NCBI GenBank assembly: GCA_946480295.1
Contig: CAMLIT010000056.1
Location: 1-26,134 of the forward strand
Reading direction: 5' to 3'
From: an uncultured Gemmatimonadota bacterium
GTDB taxonomy: Bacteria; Gemmatimonadota; Gemmatimonadetes; Gemmatimonadales; Gemmatimonadaceae
Length of the DNA stretch: 26,134 bases
Shown: piece by piece, positions 1-8,200 of the stretch
Numbering within the stretch: position 1 is the first letter of the stretch
How the letters are laid out: every line of letters starts with the position of its first letter
Program-made: the position numbers and the translations under genes
The notes under the pieces: generated by a model
Told to the model about the DNA's origin: nothing
Database searches by the model: none
Seen by the model: only the letters and a program-made list of their open reading frames with translations

Positions 1-374
1 GGTCGGGCGGGATCCTCGTCTGGCACGGGGGCAGCCGCGACGGGGTGATGGCCCGCTTCCTCGATCGTGACTGGTGGCGCACCCGTGACGGAACCATGGT
101 CGCCCAGGAACGCGAGTTCGACGCGCTCTCCGGCGTCCTCACCATCCACACGAACTGGGAAGGGCCGAGCGGACGCGGCGCGCGCGAGCACAGAATTCGC
201 CTCTATACGGCGACGCGGCTCGCGGAGCTGTGCGCGGACGCGGGGCTCGTCGTCGAGGCGGCGTACGACGGGTGGCGCGATCGCCCGCTCACGCGCCGCT
301 CGAGCGAGATGCTGCTCGTCGCCCGCGCCGAACGCGCGGCCGGAAAGTTGCCCCGCCGCTCCGGACGCGGCTAG
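1..374 (+). CDS. C-terminal part of a class I SAM-dependent methyltransferase (5' end outside window)
   Basis: The reading frame is already open at base 3 and ends at TAG 372-374, so only about the last 123 residues are visible. They look like the C-terminal third of a class I (type 11/25) methyltransferase. A strand with ILVWHGGSRDG is followed by a substrate-side insert rich in W/R/E. The segment RIRLYTATRLAELCADAGLVV and a final strand SSEMLLVARA match the usual 'lYt..eL..ll..aGf.v' ending of these enzymes. The SAM-binding glycine motif would lie upstream, outside the window, so the substrate cannot be judged. The tail after LLVARA is Arg/Ala-rich and probably disordered. The next gene starts 69 bp later on the same strand. 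The assignment rests on the C-terminal pattern only. Confidence 0.6.
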   Translation, partial: SGGILVWHGGSRDGVMARFLDRDWWRTRDGTMVAQEREFDALSGVLTIHTNWEGPSGRGAREHRIRLYTATRLAELCADAGLVVEAAYDGWRDRPLTRRSSEMLLVARAERAAGKLPRRSGRG

Positions 375-443
375 CTTTTCAACACGGTGGCGCCGCGGCG
401 AGCTCGTCGCCCGCGTGCCGCACGCCTTCAACCATTCGAATCC

Positions 444-854
444 ATGCGTCCAATACGCGTGCTGGTTGCGAAGCCGGGCCTCGACGGCCACGATCGCGGC
501 GCCAAGGTCGTCGCCGCCGCGCTGCGCGATGCCGGCATGGAAGTCATCTACACGGGGCTGCACCAGACGCCGGAGATGATCGCGAACGCGGCGATCCAGG
601 AGGACGTGGACGTCGTCGGCCTCTCCATCCTCAGCGGCGCCCACATGACCCTCTTCCCGCGCGTGCGCGAGCTGCTGCGCGACGCGGGGCGCGACGACAT
701 CCTCATCACCGGCGGCGGCATCATCCCCCGCGAGGACATGGAATCGCTGCACGCGCAGGGGATCGGGAAGCTCTTCGGCCCCGGGACGCCCACCACCGAG
801 CTGGTGGACTACATCCGGAGCTGGTTCGCCGAGCACGAGAAGCAGGAAGCGTGA
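444..854 (+). CDS. Cobalamin-binding domain protein (methylmalonyl-CoA mutase C-terminal/small-subunit type)
   Basis: This is a 136-residue stand-alone B12-binding domain, the type found at the C-terminus of methylmalonyl-CoA and related acyl-CoA mutases. The base-off/His-on signature is complete: D14-G-H16-D-R-G19 supplies the axial histidine, followed by SILSG near residue 71 and GGGIIP near residue 98. The start at ATG 444 puts [12 protein letters not shown] at the N-terminus as in the family. The open frame extends further upstream, but that part is Arg/Ala-rich and not family-like. Such small subunits act with a separate catalytic TIM-barrel subunit that rearranges (R)-methylmalonyl-CoA and succinyl-CoA or isobutyryl-type CoAs. 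That partner is not in this window. The stop codon overlaps the GTG start of the carboxyltransferase (GTGA at 851-854), implying translational coupling and a shared acyl-CoA pathway. Confidence 0.88.
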   Translation: MRPIRVLVAKPGLDGHDRGAKVVAAALRDAGMEVIYTGLHQTPEMIANAAIQEDVDVVGLSILSGAHMTLFPRVRELLRDAGRDDILITGGGIIPREDMESLHAQGIGKLFGPGTPTTELVDYIRSWFAEHEKQEA

Positions 855-2587
855 CGTCGCGGCTGCGGGAACTCGGGGATGCGGTCCGCGCGCTGGAGGA
901 GCAGCTCCGGCAGGGCGGCGGGCTGGAGAAGATCGCGCGGCAGCACAAGCAGGGAAAGCTCACCGCGCGCGAGCGCATCGCGAAGCTGTGCGACGCCGGG
1001 TCGCGCTTCCTCGAGATCGGGCTCCTCGTCGCCTACGACCAGTACGACGGCCAGGCGCCGGCGGCGGGCGTCGTCACGGGGCTCGGGATCGTGCACGGGC
1101 GCGAGGTCGTCATCGTCGCCAACGACGCGACGGTGAAGGCCGGCTCCTGGTGGCCGGAGACGATCCGGAAGATGCTGCGCGCGCAGGAGATCGCCATGCG
1201 CTGCCGCATCCCGATCATCTACCTCGTGGACTCCTCCGGCGTGAACCTGCCGTACCAGGGGGGCGTGTTCCCGGGGCAGTACGGCGCGTCGCGGATCTTC
1301 TACTACAACTCGATCATGCGGCGCTACCTGCGCATCCCGCAGCTCGCCGCGGTCATGGGGCCGTGCATCGCCGGCGGCGCCTACCTCCCGGCGCTCTCCG
1401 ATCTCATCGTCATGGTGAAGGGGACGTCGTTCATGGGCCTCGGCGGCCCCAATCTCGTGAAGGGCGCGACGGGGCAGACGATCGACGCCGAGACCCTCGG
1501 CGGCGCCGTGACCCACACGGAGCTGAGCGGCGTCGCGCACTACGCCGTGGACGACGACGCGGCGTGCCTGGAGAAGCTGCGGGAGCTGGTGGGGATGCTG
1601 TCCGAGGGACGCGGGACGCGGGACGCGGGACGAGATGCGGGAGGCGGGAGGCGGGAGGCGGGAGGCGCTGGGGACGCGGGACGCGGGACGCGTGGTGGCG
1701 CCGCGGCGGTGGATGGAACACCTCGGCATGAGGGCGATCGCGAATTCGAAGGGTCGAACGCACCGCGCGTCCCTCGCCCCTCGTCCCTCTACGACCTCCT
1801 CCCCCACGACCACCGCATGTCCTACGACGCACATGCGGTCCTCCGCGCGCTCGTGGACGACGGCCGGCTCGACGAGTTCCAGGAGCACCTCGCGCGTGAG
1901 ATGATCTGTGCCGACGCGCGCATCGAAGGCATCCCCGTCGGCGTGATCGCCAACCAGCGGGGGCTCATCAAGACGCGCCCCGGGGAGAAGCCGCGCTTCG
2001 GCGGGATCGTGTACGCCGAGAGCGCGGACAAGGTCGCGTACTACATCGAGCGCTGCGACCGCGAGCGCATCCCGCTCCTCTTCGTCCAGGACGTCTCCGG
2101 CTTCATGGTCGGCCCCGAGGCGGAGCAGGCGGGGATCATCCGCGCCGGCGCGCGCTTCGTCGAGGCGATGGCCACCGCGCGCGTGCCGAAGATCGTGCTC
2201 ACGGTCAACCACGCCTCGGGCGCCGGCTACTACGCGATGGCCGGCCAGGGCTTCGATCCGGATTTCATCTTCACCTGGCCCACGGGGCGCATGGGCGTGA
2301 TGGAGGGGGAGGCCGCCATCCAGGCCGTGCACGGGCCGGCGATCGAGGAGGCGCGGCAGAAGGGGAAGGAGCCGTCGGCGGAGGTCGTCCGGTCGGTCGA
2401 GGAGATGCGGCAGGACTACGAGCACCAGCTCGACGCGCGCTTCGCCGCCGCGCGCGGCTTCGTCGACGCCATCATCCATCCGGAGGAGACGCGCGACGTC
2501 CTCGCCCTCGCCCTCCGCGCCGCGCTGCAGAACCCGGGGCCGCACCTCGGCCCCTTCGTGCTACCCGCGCACTTCGACGAGACATGA
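851..2587 (+). CDS. Acyl-CoA carboxylase, carboxyltransferase (beta) subunit with an internal repeat-derived insert
   Basis: This 578-residue protein has the two crotonase-fold halves of a biotin-dependent acyl-CoA carboxyltransferase (propionyl-, methylcrotonyl- or geranyl-CoA type). The N-half (about 1-250) carries [37 protein letters not shown] and [15 protein letters not shown]. The C-half (about 314-578) carries [46 protein letters not shown] and [14 protein letters not shown]. It would transfer CO2 from carboxybiotin to the acyl-CoA. The biotin carboxylase and carrier are not in the window, so the substrate is open. Start GTG 851 overlaps the previous stop, and the end overlaps the next ATG (ATGA 2584-2587). 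The linker between halves (residues about 252-313) is a Gly/Arg/Ala-rich block made of 7-bp DNA repeats (see the repeat entry); without it the protein has normal family length. Confidence 0.92.
   Translation: MTSRLRELGDAVRALEEQLRQGGGLEKIARQHKQGKLTARERIAKLCDAGSRFLEIGLLVAYDQYDGQAPAAGVVTGLGIVHGREVVIVANDATVKAGSWWPETIRKMLRAQEIAMRCRIPIIYLVDSSGVNLPYQGGVFPGQYGASRIFYYNSIMRRYLRIPQLAAVMGPCIAGGAYLPALSDLIVMVKGTSFMGLGGPNLVKGATGQTIDAETLGGAVTHTELSGVAHYAVDDDAACLEKLRELVGMLSEGRGTRDAGRDAGGGRREAGGAGDAGRGTRGGAAAVDGTPRHEGDREFEGSNAPRVPRPSSLYDLLPHDHRMSYDAHAVLRALVDDGRLDEFQEHLAREMICADARIEGIPVGVIANQRGLIKTRPGEKPRFGGIVYAESADKVAYYIERCDRERIPLLFVQDVSGFMVGPEAEQAGIIRAGARFVEAMATARVPKIVLTVNHASGAGYYAMAGQGFDPDFIFTWPTGRMGVMEGEAAIQAVHGPAIEEARQKGKEPSAEVVRSVEEMRQDYEHQLDARFAAARGFVDAIIHPEETRDVLALALRAALQNPGPHLGPFVLPAHFDET
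1604..1789 (+). repeat. Heptamer-array imperfect palindrome inserted in frame in the carboxyltransferase gene
   Basis: This is a 186-bp block (62 codons exactly). The left side has about four copies of GGGACGC (1606-1633), four of GCGGGAG (1637-1664) and three of GGACGCG (1672-1692). The right end (about 1769-1789) reads TCCCTCG-CCCCTCG-TCCCTC, which is the imperfect reverse complement of the left end. The layout matches the intergenic repeats at 20461-20560 and 21745-21910. It encodes a Gly/Arg/Ala-rich linker lying exactly between the two carboxyltransferase halves, so the open frame is preserved. The boundaries are my estimate from where the repeat pattern and family-like protein sequence meet. 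Confidence 0.8.
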
Positions 2588-3945
2588 CTCGCACCGTACG
2601 CGTTGCCGCCGGGCAGGGCTTCTGGGGAGACTGGCTCGAAGCGCCGCGCCGCCAGGTGGAGGGTGGCGAGATCGACTACCTGATGCTCGACTACCTGGCC
2701 GAGGTCACGATGTCGATCCTCCAGAAGCAGAAGGAGCGCGACCCGAACATGGGCTACGCGCGCGACTTCATCGGCGCGGTGGAGAGCATCCTCGCCGCCG
2801 TGACGCAGCGCGGCGTCCGCGTCGTCGCCAACGCCGGCGGCGTGAACCCGCCCGCCTGCGCCGCCGCCGTCCTCGCCGTCGCCGACAGGCAGGGCGCGCG
2901 CGGCGCGCTCCGCGTCGGCGTCATCACCGGCGACGACCTCCTGCCGCGCCTCGACGAGCTGATCGCCTCCGGGCACGCGCTCGCCAACATGGAGACGGGG
3001 GAGCCGCTCTCCGTCGTGCGCGACCGCGTCCTCTCCGCCAACGCGTACATCGGCTCCGTGCCGATCGTCGACGCGCTGCGCCAGGGCGCCAACATCGTGA
3101 TCACCGGGCGCTCCACCGACACGGCGCTCACGATGGCGCCGCTCCGCTTCGAGTTCGGCTGGGGCGACACCGACTGGAATCGTTTGGCGGCCGGCATCGT
3201 CGCGGGCCACATCATCGAGTGCGGCGCCCAGTGCTCGGGGGGCAACTGCCTCTACGACTGGCGCAGCATCCCCGACCTCGCCAACGTCGGCTACCCGATC
3301 GTCGAGGGGTGCGCCGACGGGAGCTTCGTCGTCACGAAGCATCCGGGCACCGGCGGGCGCATCTCCGTCCCGTCCATCACCGAGCAGCTCGTGTACGAGA
3401 TGGGCGACCCGCACTCGTACATCACCCCCGACGTGATCGCCGACTTCACGACGATCCAGCTCGAGCAGGTGGGCCCCGACCGCGTGCGCGTGTCGGGAAT
3501 CCAGGGGCGCCCGCCCACCGACAAGCTCAAGGTGTCGATCGCCTATCGCGCCGGCTTCAAGGCGGTCGGCACGCTCGTCTACGCCTGGCCCGACGCGCTG
3601 GAGAAGGCGGAGGTGGCCGACCGCGTCCTGCGCGAGCGCCTCGACCGGCTCGGCCTTCGCTTCGAGCAGGTGCTCACGGAGTTCGTCGGCGCAAACGCCA
3701 CCCACGGCCCCCTTGCCCAGAGCAGCCAGGAGATCCCCGAGGTGCAGTTTCGCATAGGTGTTCGGTCGTCGTCGCGCAGCGACGTCGAGCGCTTCACGCG
3801 CGAGCTCGCGCCGCTCGTCCTCAACGGCCCGCCGAGCGTCACCGGCTTCGCCGGCGGCCGGCCGAAGGTCGAGGAGATCGTCGCCTACTGGCCGGCGCTC
3901 GTCGACAAGTCCGTCGTGCAGACGAAGGTGGAGGTGATCGCGTGA
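2584..3945 (+). CDS. AtuA-family protein (DUF1446), N-terminal main domain
   Basis: This 453-residue protein is the main domain of the AtuA/DUF1446 family, named after acyclic terpene (citronellol/geraniol) utilisation in Pseudomonas. Its biochemical reaction is not firmly established. Recognisable family stretches are [14 protein letters not shown] at residues 8-21, [61 protein letters not shown] and [15 protein letters not shown]. AtuA proteins commonly carry a C-terminal domain of about 100 residues. Here that domain is a separate gene starting in another frame at 3942 and overlapping this stop codon. The ATG overlaps the carboxyltransferase stop (ATGA). Adjacency to a carboxyltransferase and a crotonase-fold enzyme fits isoprenoid or branched-chain acyl-CoA breakdown, but AtuA homologues also occur in leucine-type clusters. 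Confidence 0.9.
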   Translation: MTRTVRVAAGQGFWGDWLEAPRRQVEGGEIDYLMLDYLAEVTMSILQKQKERDPNMGYARDFIGAVESILAAVTQRGVRVVANAGGVNPPACAAAVLAVADRQGARGALRVGVITGDDLLPRLDELIASGHALANMETGEPLSVVRDRVLSANAYIGSVPIVDALRQGANIVITGRSTDTALTMAPLRFEFGWGDTDWNRLAAGIVAGHIIECGAQCSGGNCLYDWRSIPDLANVGYPIVEGCADGSFVVTKHPGTGGRISVPSITEQLVYEMGDPHSYITPDVIADFTTIQLEQVGPDRVRVSGIQGRPPTDKLKVSIAYRAGFKAVGTLVYAWPDALEKAEVADRVLRERLDRLGLRFEQVLTEFVGANATHGPLAQSSQEIPEVQFRIGVRSSSRSDVERFTRELAPLVLNGPPSVTGFAGGRPKVEEIVAYWPALVDKSVVQTKVEVIA

Positions 3946-4298
3946 AGGTGCGCCTGCTCGACATCGCCCACGCGCGCTCCGGCGACAAGGGGGACACGGC
4001 GAACGTCGGCGTCATCGCCCTGCGCCCCGAATGGTACGACCTCCTCGAGCGCTACGTGACGCGCGAGCGCGTGGCCGAGCACTTCCGCGGCGTCATCACC
4101 GGCGACGTGGAGCGCTACGAGCTGCCGAACCTCCGCGCCCTCAACTTCCTCCTCCACGGCGCGCTCGGCGGCGGGGGCACGCTCTCCCTCAAGACCGACG
4201 CCCAGGGGAAGGTCTACTCCACCGCGATGCTGCGCCTCGTGCTGGACGTCCCCGACGACGTCGCGCGCCGGTACACTCTGCCGGGAGCCGCCCGATGA
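3942..4298 (+). CDS. AtuA C-terminal-domain protein (separate subunit)
   Basis: This 118-residue protein corresponds to the C-terminal domain of longer AtuA proteins. It starts [24 protein letters not shown], where '[13 protein letters not shown]' is the hallmark of the domain. It continues with [26 protein letters not shown], also characteristic ('lpnl.alNfvl...LgGGgt.Sl'). The GTG at 3942 forms a GTGA overlap with the AtuA main-domain stop, so the two halves are probably made in equal amounts by reinitiation and assemble as one complex. The 3' end overlaps the next gene's ATG at 4295. Its function is inferred only from the fused homologues. Confidence 0.87.
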   Translation: MKVRLLDIAHARSGDKGDTANVGVIALRPEWYDLLERYVTRERVAEHFRGVITGDVERYELPNLRALNFLLHGALGGGGTLSLKTDAQGKVYSTAMLRLVLDVPDDVARRYTLPGAAR

Positions 4299-5059
4299 GC
4301 GTGCGCGTGGAGCGCGACGGCGTCATCGGACGCGTCGTTCTCGATCGGCCGCAGGTGGGGAACGCCCTCGACCGCGAGTCCGCCGACCGGCTCTTCGAGG
4401 CGATGCAGCAGCTCGAGGCCGACCGCCAGGTGCGCATCGTCCACCTCATGGCGGCGGGCGACGACTTCTGCGCCGGCGCCGACCTGCTCGCCATGGCGCG
4501 CCTGATGGACGAGCCGGCGGACGCGCAGCGCCAGGATGCCGAGGCGATCGGCCGCGTCTTCCTCGCCATCCGGGCCCTGATGAAGCCCGTCGTCTGCTCC
4601 GTGCACGGCCGCGCCCTCGGTGAGGGGGTCGCGCTCGCGCTGGCGTGCGACGTCGTGCTCGCGCGCGCCGACGCGGAGTTCGGCTTTCCCGAGGTGCGCA
4701 TCGGCTTCGTGCCGGCGGTGGCGATGACGATGCTCCGCCGCACCATCGGCGAGAAGCGCGCGGCCGACCTCGTGCTCACCGGCCGCGTCATCGACGCCGA
4801 GGAGGCCGAGCGCGTCGGCCTCGTCAGCCGCGTCCTCCCGGAGGTCACCTACCAGGAGAGCGTGACCGCGACCCTCGCCGGCCTCGCGCGCTCCTCGCCG
4901 ACCTCGCTGGCGCTCACGAAGTGGCTGCTCTACAAGCTCGACGCGCTGTCGTTCGAGGATGGCATCGCCGCCGGCGTCGTCACGAATGTCGAGGCGCGCG
5001 CCACCGACGACTTCCGCGCGAACCTCCGCCAGATGCGCGACGGGCAGGGCGGTGTTTGA
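4295..5059 (+). CDS. Enoyl-CoA hydratase/isomerase (crotonase) family protein
   Basis: This 254-residue, full-length crotonase-fold enzyme starts at ATG 4295, overlapping the previous stop (ATGA). The CoA and oxyanion-hole elements are visible: FCAGADLLAM (about 58-67) and SVHGRALGEGVALALACD (102-119). Of the two catalytic glutamates of classical enoyl-CoA hydratase (rat Glu144 and Glu164), the second is present as E133 in FGFPEVRIG. The first is replaced by Ala113 with exactly the expected 20-residue spacing. The loss suggests an isomerase or a specialised hydratase rather than a textbook crotonase. In this operon the natural guess is a methylglutaconyl-CoA- or isohexenylglutaconyl-CoA-type hydratase, but the sequence does not prove the substrate. 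Confidence 0.85.
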   Translation: MSVRVERDGVIGRVVLDRPQVGNALDRESADRLFEAMQQLEADRQVRIVHLMAAGDDFCAGADLLAMARLMDEPADAQRQDAEAIGRVFLAIRALMKPVVCSVHGRALGEGVALALACDVVLARADAEFGFPEVRIGFVPAVAMTMLRRTIGEKRAADLVLTGRVIDAEEAERVGLVSRVLPEVTYQESVTATLAGLARSSPTSLALTKWLLYKLDALSFEDGIAAGVVTNVEARATDDFRANLRQMRDGQGGV

Positions 5060-5237
5060 GCTCCCGCGGCGCTCGGTCGCCCAGATCGCGCTCGCCGTCA
5101 TCGGGCTGATCACCTTCGGCTACGGCGTGCGCGTGGATCACGAGCCGCTGCGCTGGATCGGCATCGCCTTCTTCGCCGCGGCGTTCGCCCTGCGCTTCTG
5201 GCCGAAGGGGCCGGAGGAGAAGCGGCCGGAGCGCTGA
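5052..5237 (+). CDS. Small two-helix membrane protein
   Basis: This is a 61-residue protein of unknown function. I chose the GTG at 5052, which overlaps the end of the enoyl-CoA hydratase gene (stop 5057-5059). The frame remains open further upstream, but that part is only an out-of-frame reading of the hydratase gene. Two hydrophobic segments, about residues 9-26 (AQIALAVIGLITFGYGV) and 33-50 (LRWIGIAFFAAAFALRF), are followed by a short charged tail rich in Lys/Glu/Arg. This suggests a hairpin membrane protein with a cytoplasmic tail. It is the last gene of the catabolic operon and is only 22 bp from the converging regulator gene, with no obvious terminator between them. Confidence 0.6.
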   Translation: MFELPRRSVAQIALAVIGLITFGYGVRVDHEPLRWIGIAFFAAAFALRFWPKGPEEKRPER

Positions 5238-5259
5238 CGCGCCTCCGCCGCCGCCCGGC

Positions 5260-8200
5260 TCAGAAGCCGTCGCGCGCGCGCGCCTGGCGCTCGCGCATGA
5301 GCGCCTCGTAGCGCGCCGCGAGCGGCAGGTAGCCCAGCGCGTCGACGCGGCTGGCGTAGTGCTCGACGAGCGACCACACGGTCTCGTAGCCCGCGGCCGC
5401 GAGCAGGGGAGCGGTGTCGGCGACGAGCCACGCCGCGGCGTACGGGTCGCGCTGCTCGGCGAGCATCATGGCGTCGCTGAAGCGCTGCTCGGCCATCTCC
5501 ACATGGCCGTCGGCGAGCGCGACCCGGACGGCGAGCGCCTCGGCCAGCTCGCGACCCTGGAACCAGGTCGTCGTCCGATCGCCGATGAGCGCGTCGGACT
5601 TCTCGCGTGCGCCGCGCGCGTACTCGTGCAGGTCGAGCCCGAGCCCCGCCAGGCCGGCACCGGCGACCGCGCCCGTCTCCACGTCGCGCATGCCGATGCG
5701 CCGCGCCAGCGCCGCCGCCTCCTCGTACAGCTCCAGCGCGCGGCGCACGTCGCCCCGCTCGCGGGCCAGGTTGCCCATGTTGTACAGCGCCGCCAGGCGG
5801 TGCGGCTCGTTCTTGACCGTGACGAAGAGGCGGCGCGCGTCCTCGTAGCTCTCGTTGGCGAGGTCGAACTCGCCCGCCTTCATCTGGAGCACGCCGAGGT
5901 TCAGCGACGCGAGGCCGGCGAGGTCCGGGGCGTGCGCGCTGAGCCCCAACTCCACGCCCTTGCGGTAGGCGTCGCCCGCGGCGACGGCGTCGCCACTGTT
6001 GGAGAAGACGTTGCCGATGTTGATCGCGCAGCGCACCACGCCGTACCGGTCGTCCAGCTCGTTCCAGATCGACTCGGCGCGGCGGAAGTGGTCGTTCGCC
6101 TCGACCGATCCCGACTCCCAGAGCGTGGAGCCGAGGCGCATGAGCGATTCGGCGAGCAGGCGCTGGTCGCCCAGCTCTTCGGCGCGCTCCACGCACGTCC
6201 GCGCGAGGCGCATCGCCGCGGGGATGTCGCCGAGGCGGCTATAGGTGCGCGAGATCATCGTCAGCAGCGCCACACGCTCCGTCTCGAGCTTCGCCAGCTC
6301 GACCTCCTGGAGCAGCGCGTGGCAGGCCTCGAGCGTCTCGGCGAGGGGCTGGCCCATCGACTCGCGCAGCCGCTCGCGCATGCGGCGGATCGGCAGGAGC
6401 ACCGAGGGGTCGCCGATCGGCTGGGCGGTGGCGAGCGCGGACTCGCACAGGTCGATCGCGTCCGCGTAGCGCCCGGAGGCCTCGGCGACGTGCGCGAGCT
6501 GGAGCGCCGCGGCGAGCTGCTGTTCCGGCCCCGAGGCGTGCCGCTGCGCCATGGCGAAGAAGCCCGCCGCCTCGTCGTGCGCGTACACCGACGTCGCCGC
6601 CGTCCCGGCGCGCATCGCGTAGGCGTACGCCTTCTCGCTCTGCTGCGCCTGGTCGTAGTGCGACGCGATCTCCGCGACCGCCGACGGCAGCCGCCGCTCC
6701 ATCGCCTCGGCCACGCTCTGGTGGATGCGGCGCAGCCGGCGCGCGTTCGCCGTGCTGCGGATCGCGTCGAGGAGGAGCGTGTGCGCGAAGGTGTACTGGT
6801 CGCTGTCCGTGCGCGACGGCTCGAGCACCGCGGCGTTGACCGCCTCGTCGATCGCGTCGAGGAGCTGGTCCTCGGTGCCGGCGCCCGCCTCGATGGCGAG
6901 ATCGATGTCGAACACGCGGCCGATCACCGCCGCCGTCGTGAGGATGGCGCGCGTCTCGGGGGAGAGGCGGTCGAGCCGGCGCGCCATCAGGTCGCTGACG
7001 GCGACGGGGAGCCGCAGCTCCGAGGTCTGCCGCCACTTCCAGCGGTCGTTCTCGTAGCGGATCTCGCCCTCCTCGATGAGGGCGCGCAGCACCTGCACGA
7101 CGAGGAACGGGTTGCCCTCCGTGTGCCGGTAGAGCACGGGGAGCAGCTCGCGCCCCAGCTCCTGGCCGTGCGAGGCGGCGGCCAGCCACTGCTCTAGCTC
7201 CTCGCGCGTGAGGCGCTGCAGCGACAGCTCGGCGAACCGCTCGTCGCGCGACAGCCGTCGCCGGCGGTCCATGATGTCGCGGCTCTTGTCCTCGGCGCGG
7301 ATCGTCAGGCAGATCATCACGCGGTCGTGCTCGAGCTGCGGCACGAGGTGCTCGAGCGTGTCCCACGTCGCGGAGTCCGCCCACTGCATGTCGTCGAGGA
7401 CGATGACGAGCGGGCACGCCGCCGCGGCCATGCGCACGTACTCGACGATCTCGTCGTAGAGGGCGTACTTGCTTCCCGGGCTGTCGCTCGGCAGCGGCAG
7501 CTCGCCGCCCTGGCCGAGGCTCGGCACGAGGCGGGGCAGCTCCCGCCACGTCCGGTCCGGGGTGACGACGCGCGGCTGGATCGCGCTGATGATCTCGGCC
7601 CACGGCCCGTACGGCGGCTTCACGTCCGCCTCGACGCAGCGGCCGATGACGAGCGCGCCCCCGCGCAGGCGCACCTCCGGCAGGAGCTGCCGCACGAGCG
7701 TGGACTTGCCGACGCCCGCCTCGCCGACGATGGCGAGCACGCGCGCCTCGCCGCGGTGCGTCGCCTCGAGCAGCCGCACGAGGCGCCGCATCTCCTCGAC
7801 ACGGCCGACGAAGCGGTTGAGGTTGAGCTGCGGCTGCGCCGCCTCGTTCCCCGTGCCGGCGACGGCGACCGCGTTGCGCCCCGCGCGCTTGGCGTCGTAG
7901 AGCGCCCGGTCGGCGGCGGCGAACACCGCCTCGACGTGGTCCGACGACTGCGCCGCCGCCACGCCGATGGACAGCGTCACCGAGATCGACGCGCCTCCCT
8001 TGCCGCGCAGCGTCACCTTCTCGGCGTCGACCGCCACGCGCAGCCGCTCCGCGACCTCCGCCGCCGCCTCCACCGGGGTGCGCGGCAGCAGGATCACGAA
8101 CTCGTCGCCACCGTAGCGGCCGATCACGTCGCCGGTGCGCAGGTGCGACCGGAGCACCGCGACCACGGTGCGGAGGATGTCGTCGCCCTGGAGGTGGCCG

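Noticed and set aside
348..377. Sigma-70-like promoter (TTGCCC, 18 bp, TAGCTT) before the B12-domain gene
   Set aside because: Only partial matches to consensus and overlapping the preceding coding end. Too weak to list as a feature, though the operon does need a promoter or read-through here.
1604..1692. CRISPR-like array
   Set aside because: The units are 7 bp with no spacers and sit inside a coding frame, so they are simple tandem repeats, not repeat-spacer units.
1604..1789. Frameshift or pseudogene in the carboxyltransferase
   Set aside because: The frame is continuous across the repeat block, and both enzyme halves keep all conserved motifs on either side.
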